A stretch of DNA of 17,364 bases from Alphaproteobacteria bacterium (GCA_021774995.1 JAJFIM010000448.1:1-17364), one strand, 5' to 3'; positions 1 to 5,885 are shown, counted from the stretch's first letter. The notes: generated by a model not told the origin, from the sequence alone. Program-made: numbers and translations.

Positions 1-136
1 TGCCGGATTGGACAGTTTCTCCAAGTGCCGCAAACCAACGAGTAATTAGGCCTTCTGCGAGCCCGCTACCTAGAAGCGGGCATTTAATTTCCGTTTTTCC
101 GGAAGAATATGTTGGAATTTCGGAAATATTAGCCAT
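1..136 (-). CDS. N-terminal fragment, probably the start of the coupling-protein gene whose main part is at 15484-17364
   Basis: A minus-strand frame opens with ATG at 136-134 and runs without a stop for 45 codons to the left window edge. It begins MANISEIPTYSSGKTEIKC and continues with a helical stretch ending ITRWFAALGETVQSG. An in-frame stop lies just upstream of the ATG, so this is the first possible start. The ribosome binding site is weak (TTGAG-like). A good minus-strand promoter lies at 175-202, which supports the direction. If the window is circular, the gene continues at 17364, where a long VirD4/TraG-like frame enters with no proper start. Direct end-to-end joining is one base out of frame with that long frame, so the link is an inference. 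No transmembrane segment is visible here. It could instead be the start of an unrelated gene cut by the window edge. Confidence 0.6.
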   Translation of the reverse strand, partial: MANISEIPTYSSGKTEIKCPLLGSGLAEGLITRWFAALGETVQSG

Positions 137-174
137 CGCTGAAAAACTCAATTTGATAAGGTAAGAAGGACGTT

Positions 175-202
175 ATTGTACTGTCAGCAGATCTTGGTGC
201 AA
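175..202 (-). promoter_or_regulatory. Sigma-70-like promoter for the minus-strand gene starting at 136
   Basis: Read on the minus strand, TTGCAC (202-197) is followed after 16 bp by TACAAT (180-175), five of six matches to the -10 consensus. Transcription would start near 168, giving a short leader before the ATG at 136. Confidence 0.5.
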
Positions 203-396
203 GGACACTTTATTGTGTTTTTGGTAAATATGTCGGAGGCTTTTAGTTCCTCCGTACGGCCTGCGCTGATGATGCCAAGCGGCATCTCATGCTTTGCCGT
301 AGACACGCCAGGCCGCCAGCGGAACAGGGGTTTTACGGTATGTGGTTTGCCGTGGGCTTGTGGTGACCTGGTTGTTTGTATACGTTGGTGTCGTTT
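203..396. other. Gene-free region between the divergent coupling-protein and relaxase genes, with small hairpins
   Basis: No convincing gene is seen. There are two perfect hairpins: CGGAGG/CCTCCG (234-239 and 249-254, 9-nt loop) and GATGCC/GGCATC (271-276 and 281-286, 4-nt loop). A weak plus-strand promoter candidate is TTGTGG at 358-363 with TATACG at 379-384 (15-bp spacer). The segment lies beside oriT, so accessory protein sites or mob promoters are possible, but this is inference. Confidence 0.4.
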
Positions 397-432
397 TTAG
401 GGCGCACTTATGGGTTTGAAAGCAACAAACCC
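397..432 (-). other. oriT: Origin of transfer (oriT), IncQ/RSF1010-MOBQ type, with nic site
   Basis: On the minus strand the bases 410-398 read TAAGTGCGCCCTA. This matches the RSF1010/R1162-type nick region, where cleavage occurs as TAAGTGCG^CCCT; that would place nic between 403 and 402. Immediately 5' of it on the same strand is a perfect inverted repeat, GGGTTTG (412-418) and CAAACCC (426-432) with a 7-nt loop. This is the same hairpin-then-nic arrangement as the RSF1010 oriT. The site sits 26 bp before the relaxase start chosen here. The match and the hairpin are seen directly; function and nick position come from the known family. Confidence 0.85.
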
Positions 433-457
433 GCGCAGCCCTGCCAAAAAGGTCGGT

Positions 458-1396
458 ATGGCTATCTACAGCCTGAACCACAAAGCGCTCGGCAAGACCC
501 GTCAAAAGCAAGCTTTGACGGCCGGAGCGCATTGCCGGTACATCACCAGAGCCAAGGCCTGCACGCACGTTATGAGCAGGCACATGCCGAGCGATGCCAG
601 TAAGGCCAAGGCCTGGATAGAGCAGCAAGAGAAGAGCGACCGGAAGAACGCTCGCGTTTGTGACAAGGTGATGCTGGCGCTACCCAAGGAGTTGACGGCC
701 GAGCAGCAGCACGGGCTGGTCAAGGACTTCGCCGAAGACATCACCCAGGGCAGGGTGCCCTGGCTTGCGGCATTCCATACTCAGGGTAAAGACGAGCACA
801 ATCCCCATTGCCACATGGTCATTCGCGACCGTGACCACGAGACCGGCCGCCGCGTGCTCTACACATCGGCGGGGCCGAAGGAGCGTAAGCAATTTGCCAA
901 GAAGGGCATCAGCACCTTGCGCACCCAGGACATGCGCGAAACTTGGGCGGAGCACGCCAATCAGGCCTTGGAAAAGGCAGGCAGCCAGGAACGCATTGAC
1001 CACCGGAGCCTGAAAGACCAGGAGCAAGAGCGGGAACCAACTATCCACGAGGGAGTACGCGCTCGACAACTTGATGCCAAAGGTATCCGGCCGCGTTCGC
1101 GTGAGCGGCGCTTTTACAATGGCATTGGTGCCCGCCGACAGAAGACACGTCAGGTTGATTATCGTCGTATCGATCGCGGCCGTACCCGCCAGGAAGTGAA
1201 CGCTGATATTCGGCTGGTCCAATCGGCCGAGGTGGACGCTCGCGCCGCAGCTCAAAAGGAGGTCGTTGGAGAACGAACCCAGGAGACCTGGCGGCGGTAC
1301 GCTGATTATATCAAACAGCGTAAAGGCGAGCAGTCCGAAGAGATGGACAGGTTCCGGCAACGGCTAAGGGACTGGGGTTCAGACTGGGAACCATAA
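458..1396 (+). CDS. mobA: MobA/MobL-family (MOBQ) relaxase
   Basis: This is a conjugative DNA relaxase of 312 aa. It would cut one strand at the adjacent oriT, stay covalently bound through a tyrosine, and pilot the strand into a recipient. The N-terminus MAIYSLNHKALGK aligns with the RSF1010 MobA start (MAIYHLT). Visible residues are the likely catalytic Tyr28 in HCRYITR and the metal-binding histidines His107, His117 and His119 in FHTQGKDEHNPHCH. After about residue 190 there is a charged, Arg-rich helical tail and no primase domain, so it is much shorter than RSF1010 MobA. The start at 458 was chosen because AAGGT lies 5 nt upstream and the family alignment begins there. An in-frame ATG at 410 would overlap oriT and is less likely. 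Two coiled-coil genes follow in the same direction. Confidence 0.93.
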   Translation: MAIYSLNHKALGKTRQKQALTAGAHCRYITRAKACTHVMSRHMPSDASKAKAWIEQQEKSDRKNARVCDKVMLALPKELTAEQQHGLVKDFAEDITQGRVPWLAAFHTQGKDEHNPHCHMVIRDRDHETGRRVLYTSAGPKERKQFAKKGISTLRTQDMRETWAEHANQALEKAGSQERIDHRSLKDQEQEREPTIHEGVRARQLDAKGIRPRSRERRFYNGIGARRQKTRQVDYRRIDRGRTRQEVNADIRLVQSAEVDARAAAQKEVVGERTQETWRRYADYIKQRKGEQSEEMDRFRQRLRDWGSDWEP

Positions 1397-1434
1397 AGAG
1401 TTGAAATTTTCTGCCAACGTCCAATAATGGTCGT

Positions 1435-1719
1435 ATGGAATATGCAGCTATTTTGGATGAGGATGGTTTTGAACCTGGGCAAAAAGAAGAGCTATTTGCT
1501 GACCTAGAGCGGTGCCGTAAGGCTATTGCCAAGATGAAAAGCCGGATTACAAAATATCAGGATTGGGCTAGCCGGACTGACCGTTATCCAGGCGATTTTA
1601 TTGAAGACTGCCTTCAAGGAGTTGAAGAGTGCCGTCGGCTTATTCGGAATCTGCAACGCGAAGAGCATTTTATATATAGCACTTTGGCTGACCCCTATTG
1701 CCACACTTATCCCTGTTAG
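1435..1719 (+). CDS. Small helical protein of unknown function, downstream of the relaxase
   Basis: A 94-aa highly charged, mostly helical protein that I do not recognise. It starts MEYAAILDEDGFEPG and contains heptad-like stretches such as LERCRKAIAKMKSRI and VEECRRLIRNLQREE, which suggest a coiled coil. No signal peptide or membrane segment is seen. It lies 38 bp after the relaxase and 10 bp before the next gene, so the three genes are probably one transcript. The ribosome binding site before the ATG is poor, so the start is uncertain. A role as an accessory mobilization protein is suggested only by position. Confidence 0.55.
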   Translation: MEYAAILDEDGFEPGQKEELFADLERCRKAIAKMKSRITKYQDWASRTDRYPGDFIEDCLQGVEECRRLIRNLQREEHFIYSTLADPYCHTYPC

Positions 1720-1729
1720 GGAGGATTGA

Positions 1730-2254
1730 TTGTCCCAAAAGAAAATTGAAGCTCTCCGGGCAGAGCTAAAACGCTGTGAAAATCAGGTTGGATTTCATGA
1801 AGCGCAATATGAGCGGATAGCCAAACATATTTCTGCAAATGACGCTGATGAAAATTTGGTTAGGCAAGACCAAGAACAGCAGCGTTGGCACAATGAAGAA
1901 CGGGTGCGGCACCATAAACAGATGGTTGGCCTAAAGACAAAGGTAGCCAACTTAGAAGACGAGTTATCTTCTGATAAAAGGGATGCAGAGCGCACCGCTA
2001 AACAGCAAAAACTTGAGGAAGCGCAGGAGCAGAAGGCTGCTCAGCAGGCAGAAATTAAGGGCGAGCCAAAGGCAGCGTGCGAATTAAAGCCGGTAAAAAA
2101 AGCTGCTTCAAAAAAAAGCGAATCGAAACAAAATAAGTATCAGGCCTACCTGGATGAGCACCACCGCAAAAAGGTGCAGCAGGCATTGCACGACCCGTCT
2201 ATGTCTCCGGAGGAACGAAGAAAAGCCTTGGACGATGAATGGGAGCCAGAATGA
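1730..2254 (+). CDS. Coiled-coil, Lys/Glu-rich protein of unknown function in the mob operon
   Basis: A 174-aa protein starting at TTG (1730), with a strong GGGAGG ribosome binding site at 1719-1724 and 5-nt spacing. Residues 1-100 are predicted coiled coil (KKIEALRAELKRCENQ and later LKTKVANLEDELSS). An Ala/Lys/Glu-rich linker with KKAASKKSESK follows. The end, DPSMSPEERRKALDDEWEPE, resembles the short C-terminal helix common in plasmid accessory proteins. The stop lies 2 bp before a strong terminator, so this is the last gene of the relaxase transcript. Members in this position are often auxiliary mobilization proteins, but I cannot assign a named family. Confidence 0.7.
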   Translation: MSQKKIEALRAELKRCENQVGFHEAQYERIAKHISANDADENLVRQDQEQQRWHNEERVRHHKQMVGLKTKVANLEDELSSDKRDAERTAKQQKLEEAQEQKAAQQAEIKGEPKAACELKPVKKAASKKSESKQNKYQAYLDEHHRKKVQQALHDPSMSPEERRKALDDEWEPE

Positions 2255-2256
2255 TT

Positions 2257-2278
2257 AAGGGGGCTTGCGCCCCCTTTC
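2257..2278. terminator. Intrinsic terminator shared by converging transcripts
   Basis: AAGGGGGC and GCCCCCTT form an 8-bp GC-rich stem around the loop TTGC-type sequence, followed by TTT. It lies between the plus-strand stop at 2254 and the minus-strand stop at 2280-2282, so it can end both transcripts. The T tract is short. Confidence 0.75.
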
Positions 2279-2279
2279 A

Positions 2280-2531
2280 TCATCCTTCCAATCTCGGCGC
2301 AAATTCGCGCAAGATGTGTTCGTGCCTTTCGCTCACAGAGCGAGCGGCATTGTTCACCGACTTGCGGAGCCTATCAGCCTGCCCCTGGAGCTGCGCGGCC
2401 AGGTCAAAGATTTCTTCATCTTCGGCTTGCTTCGCAAAGCCTTCCAGAAGGTTGGCTTTCTTGGTCGCGCGGTCATAGCGGCGCTGGCAGAAAGCCCGAT
2501 TGTCAGCAAGTGTTTCGTGGGAAATGTGCAT
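2280..2531 (-). CDS. Small helical protein of unknown function
   Basis: An 83-aa charged protein that I do not recognise, starting MHISHETLADNRAFCQRR. It is almost entirely helical with heptad spacing (AAQLQGQADRLRKSVNNAARS), and has no membrane segment. An AGGGG ribosome binding site lies about 8 nt before the ATG at 2531. It converges with the relaxase operon and shares its terminator. About 80 bp upstream of the start lies a perfect palindrome, GTTGCG/CGCAAC at 2604-2617, in an otherwise gene-free stretch, which may be an operator. Similar short helical proteins are common beside mobilization genes, but no function can be named. Confidence 0.6.
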   Translation of the reverse strand: MHISHETLADNRAFCQRRYDRATKKANLLEGFAKQAEDEEIFDLAAQLQGQADRLRKSVNNAARSVSERHEHILREFAPRLEG

Positions 2532-2794
2532 GGTGTTTTACCCCTGATGTTTCGGATTGATTTTCCGAAGGGGTATGGGGTGCAGCGCAAATTACGACTG
2601 ACAGTTGCGGTCGCAACGGTCCTTGAATTTTCCGATTTTATCACTACGTGTACAGGAAGATTTTCAGGAACAGTCGTGGCGATGAAGGCGTGCCCGTGGG
2701 CTGTAGTAAACCCTAAAGATGCCTTCACTCGCTGGCTTTCTGTGCGGAGACGACTGCTTTAAGAGTCCCCGTACATGGGAAAAGGAATTGCCTC

Positions 2795-2905
2795 ATGGCT
2801 ATTTTCGATCTCAGAGCCAGCAGGTCTTCTAGCGGTGCCATCCGTTTGGGATTGAGGGTAACTTTTTTGTTGCCGCTCTGGTTCTGGGGAATGCCTGCCG
2901 AATAG
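2795..2905 (+). CDS. Possible 36-aa hydrophobic micro-protein
   Basis: The ATG at 2795 is preceded by AAGGA at 2782-2786 with 8-nt spacing. The frame encodes 36 residues, with a basic, Ser-rich N-terminus (MAIFDLRASRSSSGAIRLG) and a hydrophobic C-terminus (TFLLPLWFWGMPAE). A strong intrinsic terminator begins 7 bp after the stop. A ribosome site, ORF and terminator in this order make a small expressed peptide plausible. The opposite strand also reads like protein over part of this stretch, so this remains tentative. No homologue is known to me. Confidence 0.3.
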   Translation: MAIFDLRASRSSSGAIRLGLRVTFLLPLWFWGMPAE

Positions 2906-2912
2906 GCCTGAA

Positions 2913-2939
2913 ACCCTCGCTTAACGGCGGGGGTTTTTT
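2913..2939 (+). terminator. Intrinsic terminator, plus strand
   Basis: ACCCTCGC (2913-2920) pairs with GCGGGGGT (2927-2934), with one T-G wobble and a 6-nt loop, followed by TTTTTT (2934-2939). Confidence 0.75.
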
Positions 2940-2973
2940 ATTTATCCAGGGGCTTCCCGAATGAATAATTATT

Positions 2974-3092
2974 GGGTGCCATGCACCCCTGCCATGTGGC
3001 GAACATGGGGGTAGCAACTGCAAGTGGGTTTGGTGCGGGCGCAACGCAGTGAGCCACGGCCGCTTGCGGGCGCGAGGGGCAACGCCCCTTAG
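2974..3092 (-). repeat. Dispersed repeat, copy A (inverted relative to copy C)
   Basis: Read on the minus strand, 3092-3063 is a 30-bp sequence identical to 7781-7810. It contains the hairpin AGGGGC-GTT-GCCCCT. Further along, 3024-2988 matches 7865-7902 with few differences (core TTGCTACCCCCA then TTCGCCA then TGGCAGGG). The element ends with another hairpin, GGGTGC-CAT-GCACCC, at 2974-2988. The DNA between the two conserved blocks differs from copy C in sequence. No gene is seen inside it. Confidence 0.8.
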
Positions 3093-3127
3093 CAATAGAA
3101 GGAAAAAATATGTCGGCATTATTGCGA

Positions 3128-3157
3128 AGAAAAAGCCCGGCACGATGTGCCGAGCTT
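3128..3157 (-). terminator. Intrinsic terminator of the ribbon-helix-helix gene
   Basis: On the minus strand AAGCTCGGCAC (3157-3147) pairs with GTGCCGGGCTT (3143-3133) around the loop ATC, followed by a T-rich tract. It lies 25 bp after the stop at 3182. Confidence 0.85.
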
Positions 3158-3181
3158 ATTAAGTAACATTTAGGGCGATTA

Positions 3182-3547
3182 TCAGAAACTCGCGGACGCA
3201 GTTTGTTTTATGCGACCCGTTTCACCGGCGTTCCCTGTGACCTTTACCGGTGTGTTGTCTTCATCATTTGTTTTCACGATGGAAATAGGCGATGGCGTCG
3301 GCTCGATATCTATCAGCAAATTTAATGCCGCCGGTATCGCGTCTCCTGGGTCCATGACGTAGAACTCTGCACCGTCAATCAGCCGTTCAACCAACGCCTC
3401 ATAGGTGAGTAGCGCTCGTTTAATCACTTCAGTGTCTGAAGATGCATTGGTGTATTCTGCCAGACTTGAAAGTCGGGCGGAGTCGCGTTCTGATAACCCT
3501 ATATTTAAACGCTTAACACCGGCTTTGTTGCGAGAAATTTTCCTCAT
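3182..3547 (-). CDS. Ribbon-helix-helix (CopG/Arc-type) DNA-binding protein
   Basis: A 121-aa probable transcriptional regulator. The N-terminal 50 residues, with KRLNIGLSERDSARLSSLAE, an Asn/Ser turn, and TEVIKRALLTYEALVE, follow the beta-helix-turn-helix pattern of ribbon-helix-helix repressors. The remaining about 70 residues are acidic and Pro/Thr-rich and look disordered. The ATG at 3547 was chosen because AGGAG lies 8 nt upstream; a longer in-frame reading covers the promoter and is unlikely. The promoter (3623-3650) contains a GCGC-type inverted repeat near the transcription start, so autorepression is likely. A single gene between its own promoter and terminator. Target genes other than itself are unknown. 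Confidence 0.8.
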   Translation of the reverse strand: MRKISRNKAGVKRLNIGLSERDSARLSSLAEYTNASSDTEVIKRALLTYEALVERLIDGAEFYVMDPGDAIPAALNLLIDIEPTPSPISIVKTNDEDNTPVKVTGNAGETGRIKQTASASF

Positions 3548-3605
3548 TGAAAATGCTCCTGTAAGATTGCGCGCACGAAAATAGGATAAAGATGGTTCTT
3601 TATAT

Positions 3606-3650
3606 GCGCTTATAGCGCACAAATTATACACGATATTCAGTATTTTACAA
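3606..3650 (-). promoter_or_regulatory. Promoter with putative operator for the ribbon-helix-helix gene
   Basis: On the minus strand TTGTAA (3650-3645), a 16-bp spacer and a perfect TATAAT (3628-3623) form a strong promoter. The inverted repeat GCGCT-TAT-AGCGC (3606-3618) covers the expected transcription start and is a natural repressor site. Confidence 0.7.
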
Positions 3651-3683
3651 TGAAAAAATGCAAATTTTTTATGATTGTACGCG

Positions 3684-3713
3684 AAAAACACCCATGTCTA
3701 CCATGGATGTTTT
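3684..3713 (-). terminator. Intrinsic terminator of the tail-anchored membrane protein gene
   Basis: On the minus strand AAAACATCCATG (3713-3702) pairs with CATGGGTGTTTT, with one wobble pair and a short loop, ending in TTTTT. It lies just after the stop at 3727. Confidence 0.65.
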
Positions 3714-3726
3714 GCCAGTCGTGGTG

Positions 3727-3999
3727 CTAATTTACTAGCAGACTCGTCGCAATTGAGGGTAGCGTTGCAACAAGTGCAATGATCAACGTGATCAAAATAT
3801 ATTGCCGTACGGTCAACGCGGGAATTTCTGTAATCTGAAATTCATCTTTGATATTTAAGGATTTTTCTGCAATGTGTGGAGAAAGCTTGCTGTTTTCTGA
3901 GTTGGGAAATTCGAATTCTGAATCCGCAACAATCAAATCACGACCATCGCGTGTCTCGCGATCTTTTGTGTGTTCAGCAATGTTTACTATCTTTGACAT
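3727..3999 (-). CDS. Small C-terminally anchored membrane protein of unknown function
   Basis: A 90-aa protein starting MSKIVNIAEHTKDRETRDGRD. It has a hydrophilic, acidic N-terminal two thirds and one C-terminal hydrophobic helix (YILITLIIALVATLPSIATS, about residues 66-86) that reaches almost the last residue. This is the pattern of a tail-anchored or single-pass inner-membrane protein with its body in the cytoplasm. The ATG at 3999 has an AGGGA ribosome site about 9 nt upstream; a GTG/ATG-initiated longer form is less likely. It has its own terminator and an upstream AAATGC/GCATTT palindrome at 4085-4096. I do not recognise the family. Confidence 0.6.
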   Translation of the reverse strand: MSKIVNIAEHTKDRETRDGRDLIVADSEFEFPNSENSKLSPHIAEKSLNIKDEFQITEIPALTVRQYILITLIIALVATLPSIATSLLVN

Positions 4000-4084
4000 T
4001 GTTGGTCTTCCCTGGGTTAATTCACAAGATTCAGGTCCACCACACAAAGTCATTACCATGATTCTGCCATCAATAAAAGCGAAA

Positions 4085-4096
4085 AAATGCGCATTT
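4085..4096. promoter_or_regulatory. Perfect 12-bp palindrome upstream of the membrane-protein gene
   Basis: AAATGC/GCATTT is a perfect palindrome in an AT-rich stretch about 90 bp before the start at 3999. A related but imperfect AAAATGCAAATTT motif occurs at about 3655-3670, upstream of the ribbon-helix-helix gene. A shared operator is possible but unproved. Confidence 0.35.
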
Positions 4097-4152
4097 AATA
4101 AATTTTTAAGCGTATTATTGTTTTATGCCATGAAAAGCGGACATATTGTCTC

Positions 4153-4539
4153 TTATTCTACTATTGAAGCGTAAAAACCGAGCATGCTTGGGGACGTGCC
4201 GCCCCTTTGCGGCTGCCAAGAAATCACCATGAGCTGATATCCGATGTCCAGGCCGGTCGGATTTAGGTCGTGCGTGGAGGGCACTGTGGCGCGTTCCCAG
4301 GTGACGCGGTATCCGGCTTTTGAGAGTAGTTTCTCCAGTTCAGCAGCCGCGTTAGTGCCATGCATATCAACAAGCCGTTTTTGCTGAACGTGCCAGGCTT
4401 CAAAGCCCTGGCCAGCAAGCTCGCGGATTTTGTCAAATACCGCTTTGTAGCCGTTGTCCGCGTCGAGGGCTTCACGAGCATATTCTTCGCGACCATGTTT
4501 TGCTAGCTCGCGCGCTTTACCGGCTTTGCTTGGTGCCAT
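4153..4539 (-). CDS. Unknown protein encoded immediately downstream of the tyrosine recombinase
   Basis: A 128-aa protein, MAPSKAGKARELAKHG at the start, that I cannot assign. The first half is helical and charged, and the second half (from about VTWERATVPSTHD) looks mixed or beta-rich. There is no signal peptide or membrane segment. The ATG at 4539 lies 2 bp after the recombinase stop, with a GGGGGG ribosome site inside the end of that gene, so the two are probably translated from one mRNA. Position suggests a partner or regulator of the recombinase. That is inference only. Confidence 0.65.
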   Translation of the reverse strand: MAPSKAGKARELAKHGREEYAREALDADNGYKAVFDKIRELAGQGFEAWHVQQKRLVDMHGTNAAAELEKLLSKAGYRVTWERATVPSTHDLNPTGLDIGYQLMVISWQPQRGGTSPSMLGFYASIVE

Positions 4540-4541
4540 GG

Positions 4542-5402
4542 TCAGCCCCCCAAATATATTTTGGTGATGTCTATGCGATTGTGACCAAGCTCTTGCGCCA
4601 ACTCGCGCCGGGCATCGCGGTCAATCGCAAATTCCCTATGCGTCATTTGCTCCGGTGACTTGCCGCCCTTGGCGGGGCACGTCCAGCCGGTCATTTGCTG
4701 GTAGCGCCATTGCGCCCAGCCGTGGCGCAGGCCGTGATTGTTGTTCAATCCGGCATCCAGGGTTTGCTTGTCATAGACCCAGGCTTGCTGGATATAATTT
4801 CGGTCATCAGGGATGAGCGAACCGTCGCCTGCCAGCTCGGCAACTCTGTCCAGGATTTCGCGTTGCTTGGGGTGCGTTATGGGGATTTCCCTATAGCGAC
4901 CGCCTTTTGTCCAGGCTGGTTTCAGAGACAGATGGTCGCCCTTGTCGCCCAACACGGGCATAAACTTTATGGCTTCTTCCTTGCGCAGGCCGAAAGCCGC
5001 CTGAAGCTCCAGGGAAGCCGCTACGCGCTCATCCTGGATTTGGGATAGTTTCTCACGGTCAAGTGCCTTGCCGCGCGCCTGTGGCGCTTCTCGCGACCCA
5101 ATTCCATAAGCTTCGTTGGTACGGGCAACCACAGAGGCCTTGTTGACCTTTGCCGCCCACCAGCGCACCGCGCCCATGAGGTTTTTCATGCGGCCTTTTG
5201 AGAGGCCTCCAGCGTTCCAATTGCTGGTGAGTAAATCTATATGCTTTGGCTTCAATGAACGCGCCGACGCCAAGGCATAGCCCGCGGCTTTCAGCTCGCG
5301 CGCCATGCCCTGCAACATGCGTTTCCGGTTCGCCTGGGTGGCGTGTGAGCCATCCCGGTTTGACCGGCACATTTGTTTTAAGTCGTACGCCAATGCGTCC
5401 AT
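4542..5402 (-). CDS. Tyrosine recombinase (integrase; Phage_integ_N plus Integrase_1 type)
   Basis: A 286-aa site-specific recombinase. The N-terminal 100 residues (LKQMCRSNRDGSHATQANRK, SLKPKHIDLLTSNWNAGGLS) match the Phage_integ_N core-binding domain as I know it. The catalytic half shows Arg140 (FGLRKEE), Lys166 (WTKGGRYREIP), His223-x-x-Arg226 (HGLRH), His274 (LGHNRIDIT) and the nucleophile Tyr283 (KIYLGG), so all usual active-site residues are present. The ATG at 5402 has AAAGG 7 nt upstream; an in-frame ATG at 5489 lacks support. It reads away from the hairpin-rich region 5765-6113 and is followed at 2 bp by the 128-aa gene. Its attachment site is not identifiable from this sequence alone. 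Confidence 0.9.
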   Translation of the reverse strand: MDALAYDLKQMCRSNRDGSHATQANRKRMLQGMARELKAAGYALASARSLKPKHIDLLTSNWNAGGLSKGRMKNLMGAVRWWAAKVNKASVVARTNEAYGIGSREAPQARGKALDREKLSQIQDERVAASLELQAAFGLRKEEAIKFMPVLGDKGDHLSLKPAWTKGGRYREIPITHPKQREILDRVAELAGDGSLIPDDRNYIQQAWVYDKQTLDAGLNNNHGLRHGWAQWRYQQMTGWTCPAKGGKSPEQMTHREFAIDRDARRELAQELGHNRIDITKIYLGG

Positions 5403-5624
5403 TGTTTGCCTTTCTGTGTTATCCTGGTGAGTGTTAATGGCCTGCCGCCGTGCTCGTAGCATCGGTCGGCTCGCAGCATGACTTGTCACGCGGCGCAGAG
5501 AGCCAGGTTACTAGGTGGTACTCGTTATTCTGGTTATTCCTTTCTCCTGTTCTAAGGGTCTACAGTCTCACAATCGCGGCCTTTCCACCGCGCGTCGTTT
5601 CACGGTTTTGGGCTTGGTGCGAAG

Positions 5625-5738
5625 TTAAATTCTCTGTTTGCCTCCTTGGGCACCGTGCGTCGTTTCCGTAGGTCGTACCGCAGCGGTTGGAGCGTTCCGG
5701 CTGGTTAGCCGCCCTGCCCCTTTTGTTCGTCGTATCAT
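5625..5738 (-). CDS. Possible 37-aa basic micro-protein
   Basis: The ATG at 5738 is preceded by AAAGGAAA, a good ribosome site at 6-8 nt spacing. The frame gives MIRRTKGAGRLTSRNAPTAA and ends GAQGGKQRI, very basic and low in complexity. An overlapping frame is also open, which lowers confidence. On the minus strand the strongly folded element 5765-5835 lies directly upstream, so it could be this ORF's leader. Confidence 0.25.
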   Translation of the reverse strand: MIRRTKGAGRLTSRNAPTAAVRPTETTHGAQGGKQRI

Positions 5739-5764
5739 CGTACTTTCCTTTGCTTGTTGAATGG

Positions 5765-5835
5765 TAGGTGCGCGTAAGGCGCAGGTGTTTCGCCACGTGT
5801 GTGCTGCACTTGGAACAGCACGCGCCTGGCACCTA
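5765..5835. other. 71-nt strongly folded element (nested stems), possible structured RNA or leader
   Basis: Three perfect stems nest or stack: TAGGTGC (5765-5771) with GCACCTA (5829-5835), AGGCGC (5777-5782) with GCGCCT (5822-5827), and GTGCTG (5801-5806) with CAGCAC (5816-5821). The 7-bp closing stem and length resemble a tRNA, but T-arm and anticodon features are absent. Strand is uncertain; the minus strand would place it before the possible ORF at 5738. Confidence 0.45.
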
Positions 5836-5885
5836 TTTATGCCGTCGCGTTTCAATCCCGCCTGACTGTTTGGCTGACATTGCTA

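Larger units (their letters stand above)
2532..3127. other. Region with little coding potential: palindrome, micro-ORF, terminator and repeat copy A
   Basis: The region holds a GTTGCG/CGCAAC palindrome (2604-2617), a possible 36-aa ORF at 2795-2905, its terminator at 2913-2939, and the dispersed repeat at 2974-3092. A minus-strand frame at about 2725-2915 reads like protein (for example VTLNPKRMAPLEDLLALRSK) but has no start codon. It may be a gene remnant. Nothing else is supported. Confidence 0.4.

Noticed and set aside
3..170. Plus-strand open frame at the left edge that could look like the end of an upstream gene
   Set aside because: The minus strand of the same DNA has a start codon, a promoter at 175-202 and a more protein-like reading, and fits the coupling-protein gene at the other edge.
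680..1360. Long minus-strand open frame inside the relaxase gene
   Set aside because: It is the antisense of a clearly recognised relaxase, with Leu/Pro-rich shadow composition and no ribosome site.
2265..2762. 165-aa plus-strand open frame
   Set aside because: It begins inside the terminator at 2257-2278, lacks a ribosome site and overlaps a better minus-strand gene.
2725..2915. Minus-strand protein-like reading without a start codon
   Set aside because: No start, promoter or recognisable family. It may be a remnant or chance, so it is only mentioned in the region entry.
5765..5835. tRNA gene
   Set aside because: Length and a 7-bp closing stem fit, but D-, anticodon- and T-arm sequences are absent on both strands and the inner hairpin has the wrong position and loop.
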